From: Orychophragmus violaceus
Lineage: Eukaryota > Streptophyta > Magnoliopsida > Brassicales > Brassicaceae
Direction: 5' to 3'
Assembly: GCA_030180135.1 (NCBI GenBank)
Contig: CM058230.1
Location: 106,941,503 to 107,005,502 of the forward strand
DNA: 64,000 nucleotides
The position numbers and the translations under genes are program-made. Every line of letters starts with the position of its first letter. Within the stretch, counting starts at the first letter, position 1. Below the pieces are notes generated by a model. It had not been told where the DNA came from. It ran no database searches and saw only the letters and a list, made by a program, of their open reading frames with translations. Positions 28,663 to 43,387 of this stretch are shown here, piece after piece.

Positions 28663-31600
28663 TCAGTCCACGATCAGTTTATCATATCCCGTCATTTTTT
28701 TCACATGTTTCCTCCACCACACCTCCTTACTGTCCATATGAGGGGTTTTGGTCGTGGTACTTTCGAAAAAACTCGACCCGATACTTCCCGGGACATGAAC
28801 ACTTGGTTTTTCATGCACCGCGACTGTCCCACGGTGCATAGGATCAGTCCACAATCGGTTTATCATATACCGTCATTTTTTTTTCACTTGTTTCCTCCAC
28901 CACACCTCCTTACTGTCCATATGAGGGGTTTTGGTCTTGGTACTTTCGAAAAAACTCGACCCGATCCTTCTCGGGACATGAACACTTGGGTTTTCATGCA
29001 CCGCGACTGTCCCACGGTGCATAGGATCAGTCCACGATCAGTTTATCCTATCCCGTCATTTTTTGTTTCACTTGTTTCCTCCACCACACCTCCTTACTGT
29101 CCATATGAGGGGTTTTGGTCGTGGTACTTTCGAAAAAACTCGACCCGATTCTTCCCGGGCCATGAACACTTGGTTTTTCATGCACCGCGACTGTCCCACG
29201 GTGCATAGGATCAGTCCACGATCAGTTTATCATATACCGTCATTTTTTTCTTCACCCGTTTCCTCCCCCACACCTCCTTACTGTCCATATGAGGGGTTTT
29301 GGTCGTGGTACTTTCGAAAAAACTCGACCCGATACTTCCCGGGACATGAACACTTGGTTTTTCATGCACCGCGACTGTCCCACGGTGCATAGGATCAGTC
29401 CACGATCAGTTTATCCTATCCCGTCATTTTTTTTTCACTTGTTTCCTCCACCACACCTCCTTACTGTCCATATGAGGGGTTTTGGTCGTGGTACTTTCGA
29501 AAAAAATCGACCCGATACTTCCCGGCACATGAACACTTGGTTTTTCATGCACCGCGACTGTCCCACGGTGCATAGGATCAGTCCACAATCGGTTTTTTTT
29601 TCACTTGTTTCCTCCACCACACCTTCTTACTGTCCATATGAGGGGTTTTGGTCTTGGTATTTTCGAAAAAACTCGACCCGATCCTTCTCGGGACATGAAC
29701 ACTTGGTTTTTCATGCACCGCGACTGTCCCACGGTGCATAGGATCAGTTCACGATCAGTTTATCCTATCCCGTCATTTTGTTTTCACTTGTTTCCTCCAC
29801 CACACCTCCTTACTGTCCATATGAGGGGTTTTGGTCGTGGTACTTTCGAAAAAACTCGACCCGATACTTCCCGGGACATGAACACTTGGTTTTTCATGCA
29901 CCGCGACTGTCCCACGGTGCATAGGATCAGTCCACAATCGGTTTATCATATACCGTCATTTTTTTTTTCACTTGTTTCCTCCACCACACCTTCTTACTGT
30001 CCATATGAGGGGTTTTGGTCATGGTACTTTCGAAAAAACTCGACCCGATACTTCCCGGGACATGAACACTTGGTTTTTCATGCACCGCGACTGTCCCACG
30101 GTGCATAGGATCAGTCCACGATCAGTTTATCATATCCCGTCATTTTTTTCACATGTTTCCTCCACCACACCTCCTTACTGTCTATATGAGGGGTTTTGGT
30201 CGTGGTACTTTCGAAAAAACTCGACCCGATCCTTCTCGGGACATGAACACTTGGTTTTTCATGCACCGCGACTGTCCCACGGTGCATAGGATCAGTCCAC
30301 GATCAGTTTATCATATACCGTCATTTTTTTCACATGTTTCCTCCACCACACCTCCTTACTGTCCATATGAGGGGTTTTGGTCGTGGTACTTTCGAAAAAA
30401 CTCGACCCGATCCTTCTCGGGACATGAACACTTGGTTTTTCATGCACCGCGACTGTCCCACGGTGCATAGGATCAGTCCACGATCAGTTTATCCTATCCC
30501 GTCATTTTGTTTTCACCCGTTTCCTCCACCACACCTCCTTACTGTCCATCTGAGGGGTTTTGGTCGTGGTACTTTCGAAAAAACTCGACCCGATTCTTCC
30601 CGGGCCATGAACACTTGGTTTTTCATGCACCGCGACTATCCCACGGTGCATAGGATCAGTCCACGATCAGTTTATCGTATACCGTCATTTTTTTTTCACC
30701 CGTTTCCTCCACCACACCTCCTTACTGTCCATATGAGGGGTTTTGGTCGTGGTACTTTCGAAAAAACTCGACCCGATTCTTCCCGGGCCATGAACACTTG
30801 GTTTTTCATGCACCGCGACTGTCCCACGGTGCATAGGATCAGTCCACGATCAGTTTATCGTATACCGTCATTTTTTTTTTCACTTGTTTCCTCCACCACA
30901 CCTTCTTACTGTCCATATGAGGGGTTTTGGTCATGGTACTTTCGAAAAAACTCGACCCGATACTTCCCGGGACATGAACACTTGGTTTTTCATGCACCGC
31001 GACTGTCCCACGGTGCATAGGATCAGTCCACGATCAGTTTATCATATCCCGTCATTTTTTTTTCACATGTTTCCTCCACAACACCTCCTTACTGTCTATA
31101 TGAGGGGTTTTGGTCGTGGTACTTTCGAAAAAACTCGACCCGATCCTTCTCGGGACATGAACACTTGGTTTTTCATGCACCGCGACTGTCCCACGGTGCA
31201 TAGGATCAGTCCACGATCAGTTTATCATATACCATCATTTTTTTCACCTGTTTCCTCCACCACACCTCCTTACTGTCTATATGAGAGGTTTTGGTCGTGT
31301 TACTTTCGAAAAAACTCGACCCGATTCTTCCCGGGCCATGGACACTTGGTTTTTCATGCACCGCGAGTGTCCCACGGTGCATAGGATCAGTCCACGATCA
31401 GTTTATCATATACCGTCATTTTTTTTTCACCAGTTTCCTCCACCACACCTCCTTACTGTCCATATGAGGGGTTTTGGTCGTGGTACTTTCGAAAAAACTC
31501 GACCCGATCCTTCCCGGGCCATGAACACTTGGTTTTTCATGCACCGCGACTGTCCCACGGTGCATAGGATCAGTCCACGATCAGTTTATCATATACCGTC

Positions 31601-31933
31601 ATTTTTTTCACATGTTTCCTCCACCACACCTCCTTACTGTCCATATGAGGGGTTTTGGTCGTGGTACTTTCGAAAAAACTCGACCCGATCCTTCCCGGGA
31701 CATGAACACTTGGTTTTTCATGCACCGCGACTGTCCCACGGTGCATAGGATCAGTCCACGATCAGTTTATGATATACCGTCATTTTTTTTCCACCCGTTT
31801 CCTCCACCACACCTCCTTACTGTCCATATGAGGGGTTTTGGTCGTGGTACTTTCGAAAAAACTCGACCCGATCCTTCTCGGGACATGAACACTTGGTTTT
31901 TCATGCACCGCGACTGTCCCACGGTGCATAGTA
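28663..31933 (+). repeat. Higher-order unit D3, 18 monomers with a 17-bp deletion
   Basis: 3271 bp, aligned to D2 for most of its length and to the following D4 at offset 3271 then 3288. It has five more monomers than D2, including the GGTCATGG monomer twice (near 30017 and 30929). One monomer near 29590 lacks 17 bp relative to D2 and D4, which accounts for the offset change. Confidence 0.8.
29586..29602 (+). repeat. Truncated monomer junction (17-bp deletion)
   Basis: Neighbouring higher-order copies read AATCGGTTTATCATATACC, then CGTCA and the T-tract. Here AATCGG is followed directly by a T run and CACTTG. The segment from ATCATATACC into the T-tract is missing. Offsets to both flanking copies change by 17 bp exactly here (2376 to 2359, and 3271 to 3288). 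T runs on both sides suggest slippage or microhomology deletion. Confidence 0.85.
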
Positions 31934-34902
31934 TCAGTCCACGATCAGTTTATCATATCCCGTCATTTTTTTCACATGTTTCCTCCACCACACCTCTTTA
32001 CTGTCCATATGAGGGGTTTTGGTCGTGGTACTTTCGAAAAAACTCGACCCGATACTTCCCGGGACATGAACACTTGGTTTTTCATGCACCGCGACTGTCC
32101 CACGGTGCATAGGATCAGTCCACAATCGGTTTATCATATACCGTCATTTTTTTTTCACTTGTTTCCTCCACCACACCTCCTTACTGTCCATATGAGGGGT
32201 TTTGGTCTTGGTACTTTCGAAAAAACTCGACCCGATCCTTCTCGGGACATGAACACTTGGGTTTTCATGCACCGCGACTGTCCCACGGTGCATAGGATCA
32301 GTCCACGATCAGTTTATCCTATCCCGTCATTTTTTGTTTCACTTGTTTCCTCCACCACACCTCCTTACTGTCCATATGAGGGGTTTTGGTCGTGGTACTT
32401 TCGAAAAAACTCGACCCGATTCTTCCCGGGCCATGAACACTTGGTTTTTCATGCACCGCGACTGTCCCACGGTGCATAGGATCAGTCCACGATCAGTTTA
32501 TCATATACCGTCATTTTTTTTTCACCCGTTTCCTCCCCCACACCTCCTTACTGTCCATATGAGGGGTTTTGGTCGTGGTACTTTCGAAAAAACTCGACCC
32601 GATACTTCCCGGGACATGAACACTTGGTTTTTCATGCACCGCGACTGTCCCACGGTGCATAGGATCAGTCCACGATCAGTTTATCCTATCCCGTCATTTT
32701 TTTTTCACTTGTTTCCTCCACCACACCTCCTTACTGTCCATATGAGGGGTTTTGGTCGTGGTACTTTCGAAAAAAATCGACCCGATACTTCCCGGGACAT
32801 GAACACTTGGTTTTTCATGCACCGCGACTGTCCCACGGTGCATAGGATCAGTCCACAATCGGTTTATCATATACCGTCATTTTTTTTTTCACTTGTTTCC
32901 TCCACCACACCTTCTTACTGTCCATATGAGGGGTTTTGGTCTTGGTATTTTCGAAAAAACTCGACCCGATCCTTCTCGGGACATGAACACTTGGTTTTTC
33001 ATGCACCGCGACTGTCCCACGGTGCATAGGATCAGTTCACGATCAGTTTATCCTATCCCGTCATTTTGTTTTCACTTGTTTCCTCCACCACACCTCCTTA
33101 CTGTCCATATGAGGGGTTTTGGTCGTGGTACTTTCGAAAAAACTCGACCCGATACTTCCCGGGACATGAACACTTGGTTTTTCATGCACCGCGACTGTCC
33201 CACGGTGCATAGGATCAGTCCACAATCGGTTTATCATATACCGTCATTTTTTTTTTCACTTGTTTCCTCCACCACACCTTCTTACTGTCCATATGAGGGG
33301 TTTTGGTCATGGTACTTTCGAAAAAACTCGACCCGATACTTCCCGGGACATGAACACTTGGTTTTTCATGCACCGCGACTGTCCCACGGTGCATAGGATC
33401 AGTCCACGATCAGTTTATCATATCCCGTCATTTTTTTCACATGTTTCCTCCACCACACCTCCTTACTGTCTATATGAGGGGTTTTGGTCGTGGTACTTTC
33501 GAAAAAACTCGACCCGATCCTTCTCGGGACATGAACACTTGGTTTTTCATGCACCGCGACTGTCCCACGGTGCATAGGATCAGTCCACGATCAGTTTATC
33601 ATATACCGTCATTTTTTTCACATGTTTCCTCCACCACACCTCCTTACTGTCCATATGAGGGGTTTTGGTCGTGGTACTTTCGAAAAAACTCGACCCGATC
33701 CTTCTCGGGACATGAACACTTGGTTTTTCATGCACCGCGACTGTCCCACGGTGCATAGGATCAGTCCACGATCAGTTTATCCTATCCCGTCATTTTGTTT
33801 TCACCCGTTTCCTCCACCACACCTCCTTACTGTCCATCTGAGGGGTTTTGGTCGTGGTACTTTCGAAAAAACTCGACCCGATTCTTCCCGGGCCATGAAC
33901 ACTTGGTTTTTCATGCACCGCGACTATCCCACGGTGCATAGGATCAGTCCACGATCAGTTTATCGTATACCGTCATTTTTTTTTCACCCGTTTCCTCCAC
34001 CACACCTCCTTACTGTCCATATGAGGGGTTTTGGTCGTGGTACTTTCGAAAAAACTCGACCCGATTCTTCCCGGGCCATGAACACTTGGTTTTTCATGCA
34101 CCGCGACTGTCCCACGGTGCATAGGATCAGTCCACGATCAGTTTATCATATCCCGTCATTTTTTTTTCACCTGTTTCCTCCACCATACCTCCTTACTGTC
34201 TATATGAGGGGTTTTGGTCGTGGTACTTTCGAAAAAACTCGACCCGATTCTTCTCGGGCCATGAACACTTGGTTTTTCATGCACTGCGACTGTCCCACGG
34301 TGCATAGGATCAGTCCACGATCGGTTTATCATATACCGTCATTTTTTTTTCACTTGTTTCCTCCACCACACCTCCTTACTGTCCATATGAGGGGTTTTGG
34401 TCTTTGTACTTTCGAAAAAACTCGACCCGATACTTCCCGGGACATGAACACTTGGTTTTTCATGCACCGCGACTGTCCCACGGTGCATAGGATCAGTCCA
34501 CAATCGGTTTATCATATACCGTCATTTTTTTTTTTCACTTGTTTCCTCCACCACACCTTCTTACTGTCCATATGAGGGGTTTTGGTCATGGTACTTTCGA
34601 AAAAACTCGACCCGATACTTCCCGGGACATGAACACTTGGTTTTTCATGCACCGCGACTGTCCCACGGTGCATAGGATCAGTCCACGATCAGTTTATCAT
34701 ATCCCGTCATTTTTTTTTCACATGTTTCCTCCACCACACCTCCTCACTGTCTATATGAGGGGTTTTGGTCGTGGTACTTTCGAAAAAACTCGACCCGATC
34801 CTTCTCGGGACATGAACACTTGGTTTTTCATGCACCGCGACTGTCCCACGGTGCATAGGATCAGTCCACGATCAGTTTATCATATACCGTCATTTTTTTC
34901 AC
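31934..34902 (+). repeat. Higher-order unit D4, ~16 monomers
   Basis: Starts like D1-D3 (with CACCTCTTTAC near 31991 as a private change), then passes into monomers TCCATCTGAGG (near 33836), ACCATACCTCC (near 34186) and GGTCTTTGTAC (near 34400), which also build the E units. About 31.3-34.9 kb repeats at offset 9682-9683 as 41.0-44.6 kb. Confidence 0.75.
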
Positions 34903-37094
34903 ATGTTTCCTCCACCACACCTCCTTACTGTCCATATGAGGGGTTTTGGTCGTGGTACTTTCGAAAAAACTCGACCCGATCCTTCTCGGGACATGAACAC
35001 TTGGTTTTTCATGCACCGCGACTGTCCCACGGTGCATAGGATCAGTCCACGATCAGTTTATCCTATCCCGTCATTTTGTTTTCACCCGTTTCCTCCACCA
35101 CACCTCCTTACTGTCCATCTGAGGGGTTTTGGTCGTGGTACTTTCGAAAAAACTCGACCCGATTCTTCCCGGGCCATGAACACTTGGTTTTTCATGCACC
35201 GCGACTATCCCACGGTGCATAGGATCAGTCCACGATCAGTTTATCATATACCGTCATTTTTTTTTCACCCGTTTCCTCCACCACACCTCCTTACTGTCCA
35301 TATGAGGGGTTTTGGTCGTGGTACTTTCGAAAAAACTCGACCCGATTCTTCCCGGGCCATGAACACTTGGTTTTTCATGCACCGCGACTATCCCACGGTG
35401 CATAGGATCAGTCCACGATCAGTTTATCGTATACCGTCATTTTTTTTCACCCGTTTCCTCCACCACACCTCCTTACTGTCCATATGAGGGGTTTTGGTCG
35501 TGGTACTTTCGAAAAAACTCGACCCGATTCTTCCCGGGCCATGAACACTTGGTTTTTCATGCACCGCGACTGTCCCACGGTGCATAGGATCAGTCCACGA
35601 TCAGTTTATCGTATACCGTCATTTTTTTTTTCACTTGTTTCCTCCACCACACCTTCTTACTGTCCATATGAGGGGTTTTGGTCATGGTACTTTCGAAAAA
35701 ACTCGACCCGATACTTCCCGGGACATGAACACTTGGTTTTTCATGCACCGCGACTGTCCCACGGTGCATAGGATCAGTCCACGATCAGTTTATCATATCC
35801 CGTCATTTTTTTTTCACATGTTTCCTCCACAACACCTCCTTACTGTCTATATGAGGGGTTTTGGTCGTGGTACTTTCGAAAAAACTCGACCCGATCCTTC
35901 TCGGGACATGAACACTTGGTTTTTCATGCACCGCGACTGTCCCACGGTGCATAGGATCAGTCCACGATCAGTTTATCATATACCATCATTTTTTTCACCT
36001 GTTTCCTCCACCACACCTCCTTACTGTCTATATGAGGGGTTTTGGTCGTGTTACTTTCGAAAAAACTCGACCCGATTCTTCCCGGGCCATGGACACTTGG
36101 TTTTTCATGCACCGCGAGTGTCCCACGGTGCATAGGATCAGTCCACGATCAGTTTATCATATACCGTCATTTTTTTTTCACCCGTTTCCTCCACCACACC
36201 TCCTTACTGTCCATATGAGGGGTTTTGGTCGTGGTACTTTCGAAAAAACTCGACCCGATCCTTCCCGGGCCATGAACACTTGGTTTTTCATGCACCGCGA
36301 CTGTCCCACGGTGCATAGGATCAGTCCACGATCAGTTTATCATATACCGTCATTTTTTTCACATGTTTCCTCCACCACACCTCCTTACTGTCCATATGAG
36401 GGGTTTTGGTCGTGGTACTTTCGAAAAAACTCGACCCGATCCTTCCCGGGACATGAACACTTGGTTTTTCATGCACCGCGACTGTCCCACGGTGCATAGG
36501 ATCAGTCCACGATCAGTTTATGATATACCGTCATTTTTTTTCCACCCGTTTCCTCCACCACACCTCCTTACTGTCCATATGAGGGGTTTTGGTCGTGGTA
36601 CTTTCGAAAAAACTCGACCCGATCCTTCTCGGGACATGAACACTTGGTTTTTCATGCACCGCGACTGTCCCACGGTGCATAGTATCAGTCCACGATCAGT
36701 TTATCATATCCCGTCATTTTTTTTCACATGTTTCCTCCACCACACCTCCTTACTGTCCATATGAGGGGTTTTGGTCGTGGTACTTTCGAAAAAACTCGAC
36801 CCGATACTTCCCGGGACATGAACACTTGGTTTTTCATGCACCGCGACTGTCCCACGGTGCATAGGATCAGTCCACAATCGGTTTATCATATACCGTCATT
36901 TTTTTTTCACTTGTTTCCTCCACCACACCTCCTTACTGTCCATATGAGGGGTTTTGGTCTTGGTACTTTCGAAAAAACTCGACCCGATCCTTCTCGGGAC
37001 ATGAACACTTGGGTTTTCATGCACCGCGACTGTCCCACGGTGCATAGGATCAGTCCACGATCAGTTTATCCTATCCCGTCATTTTTTGTTTCAC
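34903..37094 (+). repeat. 12-monomer block, first copy (2192 bp)
   Basis: Repeats at offset 2192 as 37095-39286. Shared features are TCCATCTGAGG, two successive GCGACTATCCC monomers, CGTATACC, GGTCATGG, CCTCCACAACACC, CCATGGACAC and CATAGTATCAG. The right breakpoint falls in the monomer with TTTTTTGTTTCACATG near 37085, a hybrid of two subfamilies. Confidence 0.8.
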
Positions 37095-39286
37095 ATGTTT
37101 CCTCCACCACACCTCCTTACTGTCCATATGAGGGGTTTTGGTCGTGGTACTTTCGAAAAAACTCGACCCGATCCTTCTCGGGACATGAACACTTGGTTTT
37201 TCATGCACCGCGACTGTCCCACGGTGCATAGGATCAGTCCACGATCAGTTTATCCTATCCCGTCATTTTGTTTTCACCCGTTTCCTCCACCACACCTCCT
37301 TACTGTCCATCTGAGGGGTTTTGGTCGTGGTACTTTCGAAAAAACTCGACCCGATTCTTCCCGGGCCATGAACACTTGGTTTTTCATGCACCGCGACTAT
37401 CCCACGGTGCATAGGATCAGTCCACGATCAGTTTATCATATACCGTCATTTTTTTTTCACCCGTTTCCTCCACCACACCTCCTTACTGTCCATATGAGGG
37501 GTTTTGGTCGTGGTACTTTCGAAAAAACTCGACCCGATTCTTCCCGGGCCATGAACACTTGGTTTTTCATGCACCGCGACTATCCCACGGTGCATAGGAT
37601 CAGTCCACGATCAGTTTATCGTATACCGTCATTTTTTTTCACCCGTTTCCTCCACCACACCTCCTTACTGTCCATATGAGGGGTTTTGGTCGTGGTACTT
37701 TCGAAAAAACTCGACCCGATTCTTCCCGGGCCATGAACACTTGGTTTTTCATGCACCGCGACTGTCCCACGGTGCATAGGATCAGTCCACGATCAGTTTA
37801 TCGTATACCGTCATTTTTTTTTTCACTTGTTTCCTCCACCACACCTTCTTACTGTCCATATGAGGGGTTTTGGTCATGGTACTTTCGAAAAAACTCGACC
37901 CGATACTTCCCGGGACATGAACACTTGGTTTTTCATGCACCGCGACTGTCCCACGGTGCATAGGATCAGTCCACGATCAGTTTATCATATCCCGTCATTT
38001 TTTTTTCACATGTTTCCTCCACAACACCTCCTTACTGTCTATATGAGGGGTTTTGGTCGTGGTACTTTCGAAAAAACTCGACCCGATCCTTCTCGGGACA
38101 TGAACACTTGGTTTTTCATGCACCGCGACTGTCCCACGGTGCATAGGATCAGTCCACGATCAGTTTATCATATACCATCATTTTTTTCACCTGTTTCCTC
38201 CACCACACCTCCTTACTGTCTATATGAGGGGTTTTGGTCGTGTTACTTTCGAAAAAACTCGACCCGATTCTTCCCGGGCCATGGACACTTGGTTTTTCAT
38301 GCACCGCGAGTGTCCCACGGTGCATAGGATCAGTCCACGATCAGTTTATCATATACCGTCATTTTTTTTTCACCCGTTTCCTCCACCACACCTCCTTACT
38401 GTCCATATGAGGGGTTTTGGTCGTGGTACTTTCGAAAAAACTCGACCCGATCCTTCCCGGGCCATGAACACTTGGTTTTTCATGCACCGCGACTGTCCCA
38501 CGGTGCATAGGATCAGTCCACGATCAGTTTATCATATACCGTCATTTTTTTCACATGTTTCCTCCACCACACCTCCTTACTGTCCATATGAGGGGTTTTG
38601 GTCGTGGTACTTTCGAAAAAACTCGACCCGATCCTTCCCGGGACATGAACACTTGGTTTTTCATGCACCGCGACTGTCCCACGGTGCATAGGATCAGTCC
38701 ACGATCAGTTTATGATATACCGTCATTTTTTTTCCACCCGTTTCCTCCACCACACCTCCTTACTGTCCATATGAGGGGTTTTGGTCGTGGTACTTTCGAA
38801 AAAACTCGACCCGATCCTTCTCGGGACATGAACACTTGGTTTTTCATGCACCGCGACTGTCCCACGGTGCATAGTATCAGTCCACGATCAGTTTATCATA
38901 TCCCGTCATTTTTTTTCACATGTTTCCTCCACCACACCTCCTTACTGTCCATATGAGGGGTTTTGGTCGTGGTACTTTCGAAAAAACTCGACCCGATACT
39001 TCCCGGGACATGAACACTTGGTTTTTCATGCACCGCGACTGTCCCACGGTGCATAGGATCAGTCCACAATCGGTTTATCATATACCGTCATTTTTTTTTC
39101 ACTTGTTTCCTCCACCACACCTCCTTACTGTCCATATGAGGGGTTTTGGTCTTGGTACTTTCGAAAAAACTCGACCCGATCCTTCTCGGGACATGAACAC
39201 TTGGGTTTTCATGCACCGCGACTGTCCCACGGTGCATAGGATCAGTCCACGATCAGTTTATCCTATCCCGTCATTTTTTGTTTCAC
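37095..39286 (+). repeat. 12-monomer block, second copy (2192 bp)
   Basis: Second copy of the 2192-bp block. At its right end TTTTTTGTTTC is followed by CACTTG (the ordinary D order) rather than CACATG. This shows that the junction at 37085 is the novel exchange point. Confidence 0.8.
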
Positions 39287-40648
39287 TTGTTTCCTCCACC
39301 ACACCTCCTTACTGTCCATATGAGGGGTTTTGGTCGTGGTACTTTCGAAAAAACTCGACCCGATTCTTCCCGGGCCATGAACACTTGGTTTTTCATGCAC
39401 CGCGACTGTCCCACGGTGCATAGGATCAGTCCACGATCAGTTTATCATATACCGTCATTTTTTTTTCACCCGTTTCCTCCCCCACACCTCCTTACTGTCC
39501 ATATGAGGGGTTTTGGTCGTGGTACTTTCGAAAAAACTCGACCCGATACTTCCCGGGACATGAACACTTGGTTTTTCATGCACCGCGACTGTCCCACGGT
39601 GCATAGGATCAGTCCACGATCAGTTTATCCTATCCCGTCATTTTTTTTTCACTTGTTTCCTCCACCACACCTCCTTACTGTCCATATGAGGGGTTTTGGT
39701 CGTGGTACTTTCGAAAAAAATCGACCCGATACTTCCCGGGACATGAACACTTGGTTTTTCATGCACCGCGACTGTCCCACGGTGCATAGGATCAGTCCAC
39801 AATCGGTTTATCATATACCGTCATTTTTTTTTTCACTTGTTTCCTCCACCACACCTTCTTACTGTCCATATGAGGGGTTTTGGTCTTGGTATTTTCGAAA
39901 AAACTCGACCCGATCCTTCTCGGGACATGAACACTTGGTTTTTCATGCACCGCGACTGTCCCACGGTGCATAGGATCAGTTCACGATCAGTTTATCCTAT
40001 CCCGTCATTTTGTTTTCACTTGTTTCCTCCACCACACCTCCTTACTGTCCATATGAGGGGTTTTGGTCGTGGTACTTTCGAAAAAACTCGACCCGATACT
40101 TCCCGGGACATGAACACTTGGTTTTTCATGCACCGCGACTGTCCCACGGTGCATAGGATCAGTCCACAATCGGTTTATCATATACCGTCATTTTTTTTTT
40201 CACTTGTTTCCTCCACCACACCTTCTTACTGTCCATATGAGGGGTTTTGGTCATGGTACTTTCGAAAAAACTCGACCCGATACTTCCCGGGACATGAACA
40301 CTTGGTTTTTCATGCACCGCGACTGTCCCACGGTGCATAGGATCAGTCCACGATCAGTTTATCATATCCCGTCATTTTTTTCACATGTTTCCTCCACCAC
40401 ACCTCCTTACTGTCTATATGAGGGGTTTTGGTCGTGGTACTTTCGAAAAAACTCGACCCGATCCTTCTCGGGACATGAACACTTGGTTTTTCATGCACCG
40501 CGACTGTCCCACGGTGCATAGGATCAGTCCACGATCAGTTTATCATATACCGTCATTTTTTTCACATGTTTCCTCCACCACACCTCCTTACTGTCCATAT
40601 GAGGGGTTTTGGTCGTGGTACTTTCGAAAAAACTCGACCCGATCCTTC
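37910..40648 (+). repeat. 15-monomer block, first copy (2739 bp)
   Basis: Overlaps the preceding 12-mer block and repeats at offset 2739 as 40649-43387. Includes CCTCCACAACACC (near 38020), CCATGGACAC, CATAGTATCAG, GGTCTTGG, CTCCCCCAC, AAAAAAATCGACC and GGTCATGG. Boundary estimated from loss of marker agreement, accurate to about 100 bp. Confidence 0.75.
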
Positions 40649-43387
40649 TCGGGACATGAACACTTGGTTTTTCATGCACCGCGACTGTCCCACGGTGCAT
40701 AGGATCAGTCCACGATCAGTTTATCATATCCCGTCATTTTTTTTTCACATGTTTCCTCCACAACACCTCCTTACTGTCTATATGAGGGGTTTTGGTCGTG
40801 GTACTTTCGAAAAAACTCGACCCGATCCTTCTCGGGACATGAACACTTGGTTTTTCATGCACCGCGACTGTCCCACGGTGCATAGGATCAGTCCACGATC
40901 AGTTTATCATATACCATCATTTTTTTCACCTGTTTCCTCCACCACACCTCCTTACTGTCTATATGAGGGGTTTTGGTCGTGTTACTTTCGAAAAAACTCG
41001 ACCCGATTCTTCCCGGGCCATGGACACTTGGTTTTTCATGCACCGCGAGTGTCCCACGGTGCATAGGATCAGTCCACGATCAGTTTATCATATACCGTCA
41101 TTTTTTTTTCACCCGTTTCCTCCACCACACCTCCTTACTGTCCATATGAGGGGTTTTGGTCGTGGTACTTTCGAAAAAACTCGACCCGATCCTTCCCGGG
41201 CCATGAACACTTGGTTTTTCATGCACCGCGACTGTCCCACGGTGCATAGGATCAGTCCACGATCAGTTTATCATATACCGTCATTTTTTTCACATGTTTC
41301 CTCCACCACACCTCCTTACTGTCCATATGAGGGGTTTTGGTCGTGGTACTTTCGAAAAAACTCGACCCGATCCTTCCCGGGACATGAACACTTGGTTTTT
41401 CATGCACCGCGACTGTCCCACGGTGCATAGGATCAGTCCACGATCAGTTTATGATATACCGTCATTTTTTTTCCACCCGTTTCCTCCACCACACCTCCTT
41501 ACTGTCCATATGAGGGGTTTTGGTCGTGGTACTTTCGAAAAAACTCGACCCGATCCTTCTCGGGACATGAACACTTGGTTTTTCATGCACCGCGACTGTC
41601 CCACGGTGCATAGTATCAGTCCACGATCAGTTTATCATATCCCGTCATTTTTTTTCACATGTTTCCTCCACCACACCTCCTTACTGTCCATATGAGGGGT
41701 TTTGGTCGTGGTACTTTCGAAAAAACTCGACCCGATACTTCCCGGGACATGAACACTTGGTTTTTCATGCACCGCGACTGTCCCACGGTGCATAGGATCA
41801 GTCCACAATCGGTTTATCATATACCGTCATTTTTTTTTCACTTGTTTCCTCCACCACACCTCCTTACTGTCCATATGAGGGGTTTTGGTCTTGGTACTTT
41901 CGAAAAAACTCGACCCGATCCTTCTCGGGACATGAACACTTGGGTTTTCATGCACCGCGACTGTCCCACGGTGCATAGGATCAGTCCACGATCAGTTTAT
42001 CCTATCCCGTCATTTTTTGTTTCACTTGTTTCCTCCACCACACCTCCTTACTGTCCATATGAGGGGTTTTGGTCGTGGTACTTTCGAAAAAACTCGACCC
42101 GATTCTTCCCGGGCCATGAACACTTGGTTTTTCATGCACCGCGACTGTCCCACGGTGCATAGGATCAGTCCACGATCAGTTTATCATATACCGTCATTTT
42201 TTTTTCACCCGTTTCCTCCCCCACACCTCCTTACTGTCCATATGAGGGGTTTTGGTCGTGGTACTTTCGAAAAAACTCGACCCGATACTTCCCGGGACAT
42301 GAACACTTGGTTTTTCATGCACCGCGACTGTCCCACGGTGCATAGGATCAGTCCACGATCAGTTTATCCTATCCCGTCATTTTTTTTTCACTTGTTTCCT
42401 CCACCACACCTCCTTACTGTCCATATGAGGGGTTTTGGTCGTGGTACTTTCGAAAAAAATCGACCCGATACTTCCCGGGACATGAACACTTGGTTTTTCA
42501 TGCACCGCGACTGTCCCACGGTGCATAGGATCAGTCCACAATCGGTTTATCATATACCGTCATTTTTTTTTTCACTTGTTTCCTCCACCACACCTTCTTA
42601 CTGTCCATATGAGGGGTTTTGGTCTTGGTATTTTCGAAAAAACTCGACCCGATCCTTCTCGGGACATGAACACTTGGTTTTTCATGCACCGCGACTGTCC
42701 CACGGTGCATAGGATCAGTTCACGATCAGTTTATCCTATCCCGTCATTTTGTTTTCACTTGTTTCCTCCACCACACCTCCTTACTGTCCATATGAGGGGT
42801 TTTGGTCGTGGTACTTTCGAAAAAACTCGACCCGATACTTCCCGGGACATGAACACTTGGTTTTTCATGCACCGCGACTGTCCCACGGTGCATAGGATCA
42901 GTCCACAATCGGTTTATCATATACCGTCATTTTTTTTTTCACTTGTTTCCTCCACCACACCTTCTTACTGTCCATATGAGGGGTTTTGGTCATGGTACTT
43001 TCGAAAAAACTCGACCCGATACTTCCCGGGACATGAACACTTGGTTTTTCATGCACCGCGACTGTCCCACGGTGCATAGGATCAGTCCACGATCAGTTTA
43101 TCATATCCCGTCATTTTTTTCACATGTTTCCTCCACCACACCTCCTTACTGTCTATATGAGGGGTTTTGGTCGTGGTACTTTCGAAAAAACTCGACCCGA
43201 TCCTTCTCGGGACATGAACACTTGGTTTTTCATGCACCGCGACTGTCCCACGGTGCATAGGATCAGTCCACGATCAGTTTATCATATACCGTCATTTTTT
43301 TCACATGTTTCCTCCACCACACCTCCTTACTGTCCATATGAGGGGTTTTGGTCGTGGTACTTTCGAAAAAACTCGACCCGATCCTTC
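40649..43387 (+). repeat. 15-monomer block, second copy (2739 bp)
   Basis: Second copy of the 15-mer. Its left junction joins a GATCCTTCTCGGG monomer directly to the CCTCCACAACACC monomer (near 40757), an order not seen in the other copies and therefore the likely exchange point. Downstream the array passes again into the TCCATCTGAGG / ACCATACCTCC series, up to 44221. Confidence 0.75.
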
